Source: Lepeophtheirus salmonis
Taxonomy: Eukaryota > Arthropoda > Copepoda > Siphonostomatoida > Caligidae
Length of the DNA: 64,000 bases
Assembly (NCBI RefSeq): GCF_016086655.4
Contig: NC_052136.2
Location: 45,934,492-45,998,491, forward strand
Direction of reading: 5' to 3'
Shown here: positions 36,298 to 48,497 of the stretch, piece after piece
Numbering within the stretch: position 1 is the stretch's first letter
Layout: each line of letters starts with the position of its first letter
Notes under the pieces: generated by a model
Seen by the model: only the letters and a program-made list of their open reading frames with translations
Told to the model about the DNA's origin: nothing
Databases searched by the model: none
Position numbers and translations under genes: made by a program

Positions 36298-39200
36298 TCC
36301 CTCGCCCCCTAATTGTTCCCCTGTGTTATATATATCAATTAACGAGATATGTAAATGTAAACTTCTCTATAATATATAAGAAAATAGGAAACAAATTTAT
36401 TAATTGATCATTAAAAAACAATCAATCTATAAATTACTTCCATGAATTCATTATTCATTTTTTTTATATACATTTATAAAGTAATAATTTATTTTTCTAC
36501 ACCTTTAAAGACTTCCTCAACTCTTCTATATACATAGAAAAGTTTTGGGTAATTTTATATATATTTTATGTCTCTTCATAGAATTTACGAGAGAGTAAAT
36601 TATATATAATTATATTTAAAAGGAAACTTTAATTTTGATGAACCCCGTAAAAAATTGTGCTAAATAAGAAAATTACTTGATATAATATATTCATTTACAG
36701 TAATCGTATTGACAGAATTATTTAACTTTTTTTATTTATCTACTTATGTGTAAATAGATTTAATTAATTGTACAAGCATGGAATAAAGTATATAATTGTG
36801 TTATTTGAATTGCAGGTTAAAGCAAATACATTTATATTGTACTTAAGATTCACTGTCTACATATTTTAAATTCAAAAATTAAACTAATTATATTTTTCAT
36901 GAATTAATACTCAATTCTATTCCATATTTCAATCATCAAGACGCAACAAAATGTGTTTTTGTTTTTTTATTTCTATAACTAACAATATTACATTTTAGAT
37001 TTGGTACCTATTATGTTTTTGACGTGTTTATCACAAATTTCTATTCTTTTTTTTTCAAATTTAGACCCCTTTACAATATTTGTTCTTTTCTGTAAATTTT
37101 TTGTTCTAATATTCCATTTTATAAGAAAATTAATGGCCATATGCTCAATTTTTGTCCAAATTTAGCTTGATACAAAAAAAAAACTTTTTTAGCAACGACT
37201 GTACATGTTCGATTCACTTGCGACCAATTAATTAGCCAATTGAATCTAAATAAAAAATGGATGGCGTGATTGTCATTCATTCATATTTGTATTTAATTAT
37301 TTCCTTTTTTTAAACTTAACATCGAACAAGTTATACACCACAAAATATAAATCAAGTCAATATTGCGGCTGAAATATAACTTTTGGAAGCAAACACTTTT
37401 TTTTAAATCAATTTAATTTATACATCACGTTTATCTAGTTAACTTAAAAAATTCAAAAACCATGGAAATAATCTTTTTCAAACAAAACTATAAAAAAGAG
37501 TTTTATAACCTTTAAATTGCGTTTTTTAGGATCAAAAGATCCCATATGAAGTTTTATACCCATATTCAAAAGTAACAGCATTTAAAAAAGAATTAAATAA
37601 CTTTCATTTATATTACTGATTTATCTAATAGATCTAATTAACTGAACACTACAAATTTGAAATCAACATATTATTTACAATAATTTACTTACTCGCAAAT
37701 ATGAAACTTGACGAAATGTTCTTTCTCATAAATCTTTTAAGTCTCCTTTTTTTCGGCCTCCTTCAATAAAAATAACTTTACTATTTTATATATAATTTTT
37801 CTTTGAGTTTCTCTTGAACGTCATCAAAGTGTACACTGTTTTGGCACTAATTGAACGAGATTTTGTGAAAAAGAAATAAAGAATATTGCCTCATCATAAC
37901 TGACCTGAATTGTTGAAATTTAAAAAAAAGAAAAGAAGAACATTATACACAAGCAAATCCACATACAAAATTCATTTTAACATACCAGCGTGTATATATA
38001 ATAATGTTATTTCATAGATCAAAATATGTTTATGATATACAGCATGGAGCACAATATACAGTGCATCTGATGACTCGTTTCTTATATTTATTCAGATAGA
38101 AATAAATAAAGACAGACAGACAAACTTTCCTTTATTAATATAGATGCCCATACGTCAAACTTGTATTTATTCATAATGCAAGGGTAACAGAAAAACAACT
38201 GCTTGGCTCATTTCTTTAACCAGGTTTCTTATTTTGTAGCAGTTCTAAATTTGAAAACTAGATATGGTCGCTTAGTGCAGGAACACACTTTAAACAGGGG
38301 GCTATTTGACTAGGTTTGACTGAATTTTGATCTGAATTTTTCTTAATATTGACGACAAATGTATTATAGATGTTGGGTTGTTCGGCTCACGTTAGAATTT
38401 GAAGGGAAGGTAATGTTGATTTCAATATGGATATTTAAATATTTTATGACAAGGTTTTTCAAAGAGTATATAATAATATGTAGAATGTTTATAGTATAAA
38501 AACAAAATCTTTTTTTTGAAGTGAAAACACATTCATAAAGAGAAAAAATATTTAAATAAAAAGTGTGTGAAAGACTGAGCCATTAGCTTCAATGGACAAT
38601 AGAGGTCTGTTAAAGAGTGGTCAATGAATTTCATTACATTTGTTTTTAAAGATATTAAGATATTCCAACTTGATAAAAAATAACAAATTTCGAACAGAAC
38701 GGATAATTGATTCCGTCGGTATACTGTGCTGTTTAAATCCAGATTGTTTGAGGCTGTGAATTAGTACAAAAATGGTGGAGTTTATTTTTATAATGATCTT
38801 AAAATAAAAAAATACACTAAGTCAAAATCGGACGGATCAAATTAGTTGCATTATAATCCCATTAAATGCTTGTATCCTGTAATTGAATTTATGATATCTA
38901 AATAAGATTTTAAATCATCACTATTACCAAATTATAGCAAAGTGATTAAACATAACATTGTGGAATTATGATTCTATCATAAAAATTATACTTTATTATG
39001 TTGACTGCTAACGATTTTTCTAGTATTATACTCCACTCCATGGTAGTCTTCTGAATTAGCTCTTGTTATAATTTTCTCCAATTAAATAAAGAATAACTTC
39101 AGAATTGTGAGGGACTAGCTAACTACTACCAACTAATTTAAAGTCAAAAGAGAAATCAAAGTGAGGGAGTGCAATTTAAAATCTTATCGAGGGTTTGGAC

Positions 39201-41396
39201 CAATTTGAAGACTCCTAGCCTATTACAAGAATAGAAAAACTAAATTTATGGGATTTGGATGATTCCACTAGGGGATTTTGGCGTTTTCATTTTTTTTTTT
39301 CTAGAAAAGTTGAAAAATACGATAAGATAATAATTGTAGATAGCTTAAAAACTATGGCCTAAATACATTCAAATTTTCATAAATATCCAAATCACGATGA
39401 GTCTGAAAATTGACGAAATTCAAAAAATCCAATATATAAGGAGGGCAGTTTTGTTTCTTAAATAAGATCTTTTTTTTAAAGATATTTAAAATTACTGGTT
39501 TGATCATATGTATATTTTTTTATTAATGGATCAAAAAGTTTTTATTCTTGCACAGTCTTTATCGTCTTTAATTTAATTGTAAAATTCAACTTCCCTCAAT
39601 TGAACAATGTCTTCTCCTCTCATGCACCTATCTTCATATTTTCAGACAATTTTAAATTAATAAGCCATTGATTAAAAGTGCAATTATTTAACCTATATTA
39701 TTTTCCGAAAAAGTAGATCATTTTTTCTAATAGAACATGAACTACCACTAAAAAATTAGATTACATTTTTAAGCAACTTAATCATTGAAGTCCCAAATAT
39801 GGCCAGTGGAATAATTTCATAATTAATATTTTTGACCTTCACGGTCGATATTTTTTAAGAAATGTGATATCACTTTTGAATGTAACTTATATACATTTAA
39901 TACTTACTACCGATTTTTGAATAAAGTAACAAATCGGGTTTAATAAAATTACTATCAAAAGTGTTTCTATATTTTTATGAGCAATAATTTGTATAAACGA
40001 ATGATAATTGCTTTTCAATGGAATGTAGCTTTTGGACTGTCTCTCTATTCGTTAGTGTATAGCTAATGATGTAAATTTTGTGTATTTTTTAGCAGGCCCG
40101 CTATTTTATAATTGTTTATATATATATATAAATTAGAATTAATTTTCTTATCCTCGGCAAATGGCATTATTATTTTACTCATGAAAACAGCTGAGCTTCT
40201 TGCTTTAAAAAAAATCATCAAATTGCCAGGGTTACCATGTTGATTTTCAATATTTTTTAAACATGCCCAAAATGCAAACGATTTTCATCACTATGTATCA
40301 TAGTCAAACGATTTGACTGACATATACCAATATAAGCAAATACGTCTATTTTTAATTAAATAAACAGAAAATTCGCTAATTTCAATGAGCGTGACGAACT
40401 TTTAATTATCATTGTTTGGAGAAAAATATTCATCTTACCAAATTATAATCAATAATCCAAAAATCTAAATAAAATAAAAAAATGACAGAATGTATGATTG
40501 TACATTAGACTGAGAGTTATTTTACTTTAGTTCCTGTTAAATTTTCTTTGCTAATTTTTTTCTTGAAATGATTGTACTTCATAGATTAACTAACTTCACA
40601 CCCTTATCTAGCATTGAATCATCATTATAATCCAGAAAGGGTATATCTCCTTGCCTCTCATTTTGATATTCAATTTTCTTGAGATATTATCTTAGTAAGT
40701 TTTAAGTCATTGTCAGAAAAAGTTGTAAGATAGTTTATATGTGTACATGGGGATAAGCCTATTTTACGCATTAGAGTTTAATAAATAAATAAACTGATCA
40801 CATAAATCATAGGATATTTTTAATACAGTTAGTTGAGTTTATTTCTATCTTGTTTCATTTCTTAATTTTATGATCCTCAATTCTCTCTTTCTATTTGCAA
40901 ATGTGTAGTCAACACATTAAAAAATTATTTCAAGGAGATGAAAAAAAATTGGACTAAACTTTTATTTTGAATTTTTTTCTTTTGTCTCCTCCATGATAAT
41001 ACCTAAGAAAAAGTATCATTAACAAAGGAATATTATACTTGTTTATTTATTTTGTTTGATATTGTTTTTAACAAAAAAACATTTTCAAGAGATTAAACAA
41101 CTTTTTTTGCACAAATTTAAAATAAAATAAAGTTTTGATTCAAAGAAAATAAATGTTTGATCTATCCTTAAACAATATCAATCAACTTGTATTTATTTTT
41201 ACTTTTAATCAAATCCAGTTATGAAACATTTCTTTAACCTTTATTTAGACAGTAAATAATTTATAAAAATTAGAATTACCTAAAATTTTTTGGTGGAGAT
41301 GCATTTACAAAAATATAACTAAACATTATAGTTTAAAATTTCTATATAATTAAGGCTAACAAATATAAAATACATTTATATATTTATTTTTTTCAG

Positions 41397-41553
41397 AGAC
41401 ATTGTAGAGCTTCTTCTTACTTATGAGGCCTCATGTAATAGTGTGGACCAAAAAGGCTCAAGCCCTCTTCATTTAGCTTCTTGGGCTGGGAGATTTCAAA
41501 TTGTAGAAATCCTACTAACGCATGGACCTTCTGTCGCGAATCCTAATTTAGCA
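41397..41553 (+). CDS. ANKS1: ANKS1-like gene, exon with ankyrin repeats 1-2
   Basis: This 157-nt exon lies between a CAG acceptor (41394-41396) and a GTAAGT donor. Its first A completes the Lys codon from the previous exon; 52 codons follow and the exon ends in phase 0. The product reads DIVELLLTYEASCNSVDQKG (end of repeat 1) then SSPLHLASWAGRFQIVEILL and THGPSVANPNLA (repeat 2). ANKS1 relatives show the same layout, with a YPLHLAAWKG-type repeat and a characteristic HGPS after the second helix; that HGPS is retained here and supports this subfamily over generic ankyrin proteins. Confidence 0.9.
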
Positions 41554-41610
41554 GTAAGTTGTTCCTTCTTTAATCCTCTGATTAATCCTATCATTTTTAT
41601 ACATTTATAG

Positions 41611-41756
41611 AATGCGGATCAAGAAACGGCTTTACATTCAGCATCCCAGTATGGTCATTTAGAAGTAGTGGATTTATTACTCAAGTACGGTGCAGATCCT
41701 AATATAAAGAATGCACGAGATGAAACAGCCTTGGATCTTGCTGCTCAATATGGAAG
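41611..41756 (+). CDS. ANKS1: ANKS1-like gene, exon with ankyrin repeats 3-4
   Basis: This 146-nt exon follows a 57-bp intron that ends ATTTATAG and precedes GTATGT. Forty-eight codons plus two bases encode NADQETALHSASQYGHLEVV, then DLLLKYGADPNIKNARDETA and LDLAAQYG. In relatives the same exon reads NDNETALHCAAQYGH then ETPLDLAALYGR, so repeat lengths agree. The trailing AG is completed by A of the next exon to give Arg. No stops or frameshifts are present. Confidence 0.9.
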
Positions 41757-42258
41757 GTATGTGGTATTCCTAGAAATATACAAAAATAAGCCCGTACATG
41801 CAAGTAAAAAAAAATATGGTAAACAATCTTAACATTCATTGTTTTTTTAAACGCGGTTATCATTATTCTTTTATACGGTTGAGGAGATAATATATAAATA
41901 TAAAGTATCCACGAGTGCATGTGAATACAAAATATGAAGAGTAAAACAAATTATTTGTAGGGAGTTATAAAATTACGTCCTTGTTGGACATCAATATCAG
42001 AGTAATTTATGCCTAGGTCCTTACAAGATACCAAGTGGTTCTAGTGTTTATTTCTTTCCTTTCATAGCTATTGAAGCCCATCTAATGAAACATGATGAGA
42101 GGTGTTGAGCTGCCGTCCTTCTAAACATTCTTCAAGTTGTCAGGTTCACCATGTCAATTTGTTTTTCCACCTTCTGAATAGGCCTATTTTTTACAACTCT
42201 AGCCATTCATTATTTATATCTAGTCTTATTTATGTCTTACAACAATCTCTTCATTTCA
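41757..42258 (+). other. 502-bp intron of the ANKS1-like gene
   Basis: It starts GTATGT, ends TTTCAG and contains no recognised feature. Antisense and out-of-frame open stretches overlapping it are shadows. Confidence 0.7.
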
Positions 42259-42379
42259 GAGTGGATACAACGTCTCTTCTTTTGACACTTCATCCAGAAC
42301 TTGTTTGCCCTTATACAGCCTATGGTGGAACTCTATATCGACATACACCTCTTCATTTGGCGAGTCAAAATGGCCACAA
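42259..42379 (+). CDS. ANKS1: ANKS1-like gene, exon with end of repeat 4 and repeat 5
   Basis: This 121-nt exon runs from CATTTCAG to a GTGAGT donor. With the split Arg codon it reads VDTTSLLLTLHPELVCPYTA, then YGGTLYRHTPLHLASQNGH and AA of a Lys codon. Vertebrate ANKS1 has LL-x-x-HPxLL and HTPLHLAARNGHK at the same positions. The text ends in phase 2, so the next exon must start with one base completing Lys and then a repeat-5 helix. I found no such exon up to 64000; repeat 6, SAM1, SAM2 and PTB must lie further downstream or have escaped me. Confidence 0.88.
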
Positions 42380-42820
42380 GTGAGTATTATTCAATCTTTA
42401 GAGGACAAAAAGTCCAAGGATTTTTGTCTGTTTTACCTTGTCATTTATGTATGCAAATACGTCGATACATAAATGCAAATATGATTAATGTTTATCAACT
42501 CCAAAAAATAGATAATGCAAAAAGTCTTGTTATTTCTTGAGAAGTGAAGTGTGATTAATAGATCATATTTAATAACAGGATGAAAAAATGTTCATTTTTC
42601 AAATAAATTATGTATAACTCCCGCTTTGATTCATGAAGCTCCTCTTCATTAGAAAAAGTACTTAACATTTGTTAGGAAGTACCTACGTAAACTGGTTATA
42701 ACTATTTATAATAATACATAAAGGGCTGTTAAAACATTATAATATTGTTTGTGACTTTAATGTATGGTTTATTTCACATAAAATCGCCAAACGTCTCATA
42801 GTTTAATGTAATTTAGTATA

Positions 42821-43169
42821 CAGCGTGGGGATTTTAAATCTGAAAAGTTCAAGGAAAAATATATTACAATATTTCCCAAATTAATGGATAAATTCACAAA
42901 TATTTTGCTCTTAGATGTCATAGTGAAGTCAACCACTCAAACTGACCACCTCCAGCTTCAACCACAGCCTCCAGCCTGGCCCTGAACCTAGCACCGACCT
43001 TGATGAGGAATTCATTCTCCATGTTGGTTACTGCTTCGATAATGGAAGCCTTCAAGAAGTCAACATTGCTATATGCATGTTTATTGGGATCTCTCTCCAA
43101 GACACATAATAACTCCAAGGGGGTCATATCCGGGTAGCCTTGAGACCTCATTACCTTTGACCAAAACAT
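42821..43169 (-). mobile_element. Mariner-like C-terminal fragment with one element end
   Basis: Minus strand. A remnant at 42918-43169 reads YPDMTPLELLCVLERDPNK, then VDFLKASIIEAVTNMENEFL and IKVGARFRARLEAVVEAGGG. This is the C-terminus after the third catalytic Asp in PDxxPLD, here mutated to Glu (PLE). The element end on this side is probably at 42821: TA at 42819-42820 is followed by CAGCGTGGGGATTTTAAATC. The N-terminal two thirds of the transposase and the opposite TIR are missing. Confidence 0.75.
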
Positions 43170-46100
43170 TAAGTTTTTAAAATGTTGTTTTTCCAGAATA
43201 AATCTGGTTCCAATAACTTGATTAGGACATAACGAACCAATTTGAAATTGTAGTAGACACTGGATCTATTAACATCAATTAAAGCTATATAGCATAATTA
43301 TCTGTGGAGTTATTTGCTTCCTTGACCACGGTCCTGGCATGGATGCATACAATAATGTCCGTAAGGTTTTCGTATTTGGAAGATATTTTTTCTTATACAA
43401 TTTTGTCAATTGAATCTGATGAGCACACTTTCATAAACATAGATATGAGTGTTGGCAAGATATTGATTCAATTATTTTGGATTTATAATACCTGCCCAGT
43501 AGCTACAAGTATATTTTTAGAAGCAAACTCCAAATAAATGATCTTTATAACCCAAAATTTCTGGTTTTGCGACCTACTGAGTACTTTTTTGAAAAATAAA
43601 CTGTATTTTTACAACATTTATTTGATTTAGAGTTGTTTTCTTGACTTGAAAGATATTAGAAAATATAAAATATATTAAATCGGTACATGTTTCTAAATTC
43701 AAATAATGTTTTGCTTATTTCTGTATCTTTATCTGAAACGGGAAAAATTCAATGTAAGTACAAAAAAATGATATTTTTTGTGGAACTGTAATCCTTTCCT
43801 CATTTTTGATAATAACAGTCAAAATCAAAGATTGTCGTAAAGTGAACAAATATAAGAGCTTTATAATAATAAAAGATGACGTTAAAAAATTTTAATTTAA
43901 AAATTTTATTAAGATTTCTTGCTTAAAAAAGGTTATTTTGAAGATTTATTAAGGTATGAAGGCTTATTTCTAGTATATAAAATGTTGCTCTTGGTTTATC
44001 ATGAATCTATAAATTTTGGATTATTAGATTATTTTCATGTTAATCGAGCTCAAAACAATGAAAAACATATTATCTCAATCCAAGCGCAAAAATTTGTTCA
44101 CAAGTGTTATTTTTGCAATTATGTGGTTCAAACTTAATTTAAAATAGTAATATCTTCTAAACCTGCTTTTTAATGTCAAAAATACTTTATTTTTAACAAG
44201 TAAAAGCAAGTTAAAATTTTTTTATTTCAAACTTTTTTTATATTAGGCGTTTTGGTGATGCACCTTTATATTATGTATGGCCTTTGAACTTGACTCCGTC
44301 GCTTTGATTTGATCTTGATCGAATTGAATTCATTCTCTAGCTATGAAAATTATCTATAATATATGTTTATAAGTATGGGGAATATAAGACTTCATTTTAG
44401 AGATATTTCGATTTGAATTAGAAATGAAATACACAAATGTATAATTTATATACATTGATATCATTGTAATATAATACTGGATTAATATAAAATTTAATAT
44501 TTATTCTATAAACTGCATTTCATTTCTAATTCCAATTGAAAATTGCAAAAAATGTAGAGAATTTTGTTATATTTTCAATTTAAAGTTGAGAAAAATCACA
44601 TTTATAAAACGTTACATCTTCATAATTGTTCGAACTTCTAAAGGACTCTTACAAAAAAAACAGCTTTATAATAATCCTATTTATAGGTATATGTTTTGAA
44701 ATGAAAACTACTTCTTTCTAGTTATGTCAACTTGGAATATAATGAATAAGACAATAATGGGGTTTCTCCTAACTTTTAATAATTATAATTAATTCTTAAT
44801 TGTTTTCTTAAATCCATTTATTTCTTAAATTATAATTATTTTAAAAGCACTGAAGAAATAACAGATTTTTTTAGCTTTAGGAGTGAAAAAAAAAAATAAC
44901 TACATATATATTTATTTTTCATTATTATTTTTTGTTCATATCAAATCATATCCTTTGATACTTATACGGGGAAGACTGACAAAAAATATTTAAATGATAA
45001 CAAATACCTTTTTTTTTTTACAAAAATAATGTTAACTGTGATGGAAACTTAATTAATCATGCATTATATTTAAAAAAAAGTTTTTTTATGTCTAGTCCCA
45101 TTTCAACAATATGCAATTAAATAAAAAAATTAACTCAACTTTATATAGTTTGCGCAATCTGTAAACATTTGTAACTTTTTAATACATATCATACTTAGAA
45201 TTTATTCACCTGTAAATTCAATTTCCTTGGTTTCCGTTCGGTCTTGAAAAGTTAATTCAAATAAGGGATTCTATAATTAGAGTTGATAAGTTTGTAATAG
45301 AAAAATGACCTCCTTTAAAAGTAGAAAAGGAAAAGCGATTGTTGCGTGTGCTCTTTTTTTATTATTATTATTTAATCATGGTGTAAACTTTTTCCTTGTT
45401 CACTTTTGATGTAAATTTTTCCTGCAATGCCTAAGTTTATCAAATGACCTTTTTTTGAAGAAAAGAAATCCTTAAAAATAAAATTCCTAGGTTTTTTCAG
45501 AATTTTTTTTTCTTTCAATACGGCATTTTTTTAGAGAATCATTCGACCACCCCTCCAGCCCCCCTCCCTGTGGATGCCTGAGATATATTTGAATTTAAAT
45601 ATAATTACAACACTTTCCCTGCAGTAATGATATTTTAAAGGTAGAAGGTTCTCCTGTTTAAAGCAGTAATTCATTTTCTTCCCCCAAAATTATATAAAAG
45701 CAGTTTCGCCTTCTTCTCGGCCTTTTTTTTTTTTTTTTCATTACAAATTACTCAACTCAAGCTATGATTAGAAATGGGGAAATGGTCAAAATCCCAGTGA
45801 GGTTACAATCCATTTCCAATTTTAATATGCTGAGTAAGGATCCGTAACTAGATTTCCTGATTTGAATATGGTTTTTGAGAATGTACGATAAGAATTTTTG
45901 GAGTATGTCTATACTTTTTATAGCTTTGAGACAACTTTTGAGTTAGAAAAAAATCAGTAAACCACATAAAAGTTTAATTTATTTTTTGCAACATGTTATG
46001 TTGATTTCAATAATGTATTTATATTTTATATAAAATCATTCAATTTTGAGAAAATGCAATTTATATAATAAAAAATCACCATATTTTATGGGTTTTATTT

Positions 46101-47664
46101 AAAAAGGAATAACACCTCACTTTTAAACTGTTTTTACAACAAAATATTTTTTTTCAAGTGTATATACAGCAAGTTTAATTTGTAAAAAGTATTTGATTCT
46201 AAAATGAGGTTTTTTTTCAGCAGCAATATCGATATGAATGTTGTTTTTTAAGCAGAAATTTAATGAGGTTTAGTACTGACATTTCTAAAATTCTGTGATA
46301 TTGGATTATATTGAATAAAGGAAAAGAAATAAAGAAATTCAAATAGAAATATGGTAAATGGAGTTACGACCTTACTGAAGAAAAAAAAAGGAGGGGGGAA
46401 ATAAGTAAACTATGTTGATTTTATATATTCTTATACATTTTTCTTAATAATTATTTCTTCCATAAACTTGAAAATAAATTCATCGTTTAGCTGTTCTGAC
46501 GTTTTATCAACCAGGACACTTTCGTTAATAAAATCCCTATTATTTGCGTTTAGATGAATTATTTTGATCTAAAAACAATAAAAGAAATGGAGGCGTTATT
46601 CTATTTCAAACAATTGTCTTAAATTATGGTGCTTTTTAACCTTTAAATTGCTTCTTTTTTTTTTTCAAGATTGTTCGTAAATATTAGTATATATTTATAA
46701 TTAGTATATAATTTGTAAATAAATAACAATCTTTTATGTGTGTTACTTTTTTTGTTTCTTGTTCAAAAGTTGTCTTAAAACTATAAAATACTCCAAAAAT
46801 TCCAATAAAAAATTCTTAAACCTAGTTTTGATACGGATAAACTAATTGCAGATTTGCAATCAACACGCCAGTACTATTATAATGGAACAAAGGTTTTAGA
46901 AAAAAAAAAAAATATTGACTTGTGCAATTGATCGTTTCAACAATACAGGGAAGACTGACTTCAAATTGTTTATCAAGATAGTAGAGTCAACCTTTATTTT
47001 TCTTTCCTTCCTGAAAGTCAACATTTCTTTCGTTTTTACTTATAATGTATGATTTATGTGAATATAGTGATTTTTTTAACCTCTCTATACCAATTCATTT
47101 ATATAAGTATTTTCTTTTGTATTCGAGTCTATGATAAATTTGATGGTTACACTAAGAGATGATTCTTTTATTTGATATATAATAAAATAATTAGCAAGAA
47201 CATTTGATCATGTTAACTTCGTAACAAAAGGATTGAATAAATAAAATCCTTACCTTTCGATTGATCCTTTTTATGGCCGACATTAAATCTCTGTCAAGAA
47301 TATGCTTCCTTTTTGTGTGTTGCAATTGATATTTCACAACAATTTGTAGATGCTTAAGACAGGTTTTCTGTATTTTATTCAATTCTTGTAAAGCTCTTTA
47401 TCTGGAATGGGAGTAGGAAAGTTCTTCCTTTTAATATTTTAACTTGATTTTTTATCTTCAGTTTCTAGTACCATTAAAGCAAATGTTACTGACATTAGGT
47501 TAAGCAAGAACAAATAAAGGATTACATATACTACCCTGTAACGAAATAACTTTTACACGCGTACAATTAATGTTCAGAAGTTTACGCGATTTTTTTCTTG
47601 AATCCTTGACAAAATTATGTTTTATAAAAAAATTCGAGATATCAGATATGTCCTGAGAAGCCTA

Positions 47665-48497
47665 CAGGATGAGGACTTTTCGAGGCCGTCTAGTCTCTGT
47701 TCTGCAATTTTGACATTTTTTTATTTGGTGTCATTTAAAAGAACTGACAAAAACCTACAATTTGAGCTTTGTTTTGTTTTTGTACGATCAAAAATGTCCA
47801 AGTAACAAACAAAACGACAGAGGGTGCGCGATCTCCTCCACGCTCATATCCATTACCGACAAGAAGATATTCACTGTGAAGGCTGTTCTGAACATGAGAT
47901 ATGCTCGCTTCATGGCTTAATCAAGAGTTCAGGTCATGGTCCTCGACGTCATGGCGTCCGATGTCAGCAAAATTTATCCTTACTTCTTCAAGGCCAACGA
48001 TAAAATCACCACACACAGACATCTACTACAAGGTCCACAGATACCATGCCTTACTATGATTGAAGATCAAGCTCCTCAGGGACAACTATGCGTTAACACA
48101 AGACGGTGCCCAGCGCACACATCCAAGAAGGTGTAGTATTTCTGCTGGGAGAACATGGCTGCCTTCTGGCCGGGAGACTTCTAGACTTCGCTTTTTGGTG
48201 TGTCTTGATTGGCAAGACAAACAAGACTTCTCATCCGAATGTCGATCCCCTGAGACCGTGATCACAGAGGAGTGGAACATCTTGTCCTCGAACTTCATCA
48301 AGGCCAGCTGCACTTCTGTCCGTCCCATTATTCAAGCCATCATTCAGAATAAAGGGGGACAAATTGAATGAAAAGTGTAGACATTTTTGAATAACCAACT
48401 TTTACTTCAAAAATTTGGCATAAAAATGGCACAAGATAAAAATATGTAGAAGTAATAACGGATTTTAATTTTTTCTAATTTTTGAGTCCTCGCCTTG
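47665..48497 (+). mobile_element. 833-bp deleted mariner-like element
   Basis: The left end CAGGATGAGGACTTTTC and reversed right end CAAGGCGAGGACTCAAA are each flanked by TA (47663-47664 and 48498-48499). They share about 11 of 15 terminal bases. Together with the transposase relic inside, this fits a non-autonomous Tc1/mariner derivative of nearly the same size as the one at 21614-22441, though the TIRs differ, so it is a different family. Confidence 0.6.
47794..48371 (+). pseudogene. Mariner-like transposase relic
   Basis: The text starts at ATG 47794 with MSK, a stop, then QTKRQRVRDLLHA. An internal deletion removes the HTH and the first Asp. Text resumes ITDKKIFTVKAVLNMRYARF and continues VQVMVLDVMASDVSKIYPYF and FKANDKI. 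A frameshifted second-Asp segment shows as YALTQDGA then PAHTSKKV in another frame. The third-Asp segment has been lost or scrambled near 48180-48230. The end reads ETVITEEWNILSSNFIKASC, RPIIQAIIQNKGGQIE and a stop at 48369-48371. There are multiple stops and frameshifts. Confidence 0.8.

Larger units (their letters stand above)
22987..41396 (+). other. 18.4-kb intron of the ANKS1-like gene
   Basis: It starts with GTAAGA and ends with a pyrimidine-rich acceptor and CAG at 41394-41396. The flanking exons share phase and give an uninterrupted ankyrin sequence, so no exon appears to be missing between them. The intron holds the transposon relics at 24.5, 25.7, 28.8 and 31.7 kb, a MITE at 33.1 kb and the long inverted repeat at 35.1-36.3 kb. 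Outside these (22.99-24.2, 26.6-28.6, 29.5-31.7, 33.6-35.07 and 36.3-41.4 kb) I see only AT-rich sequence. Confidence 0.75.

Noticed and set aside
40285..40320. Similarity to the 35-36-kb inverted repeat (TTTTCATCACTATGTATCAT)
   Set aside because: Only about 30 bp resemble the arm and nothing extends on either side; could be chance.
41699..41920. Minus-strand open frame over the ANKS1 exon
   Set aside because: Antisense to a well-supported ankyrin exon and its intron.
42301..42540. Plus-strand open frame overlapping the last ANKS1 exon
   Set aside because: Out of frame with the ankyrin sequence and reads through the GTGAGT donor.
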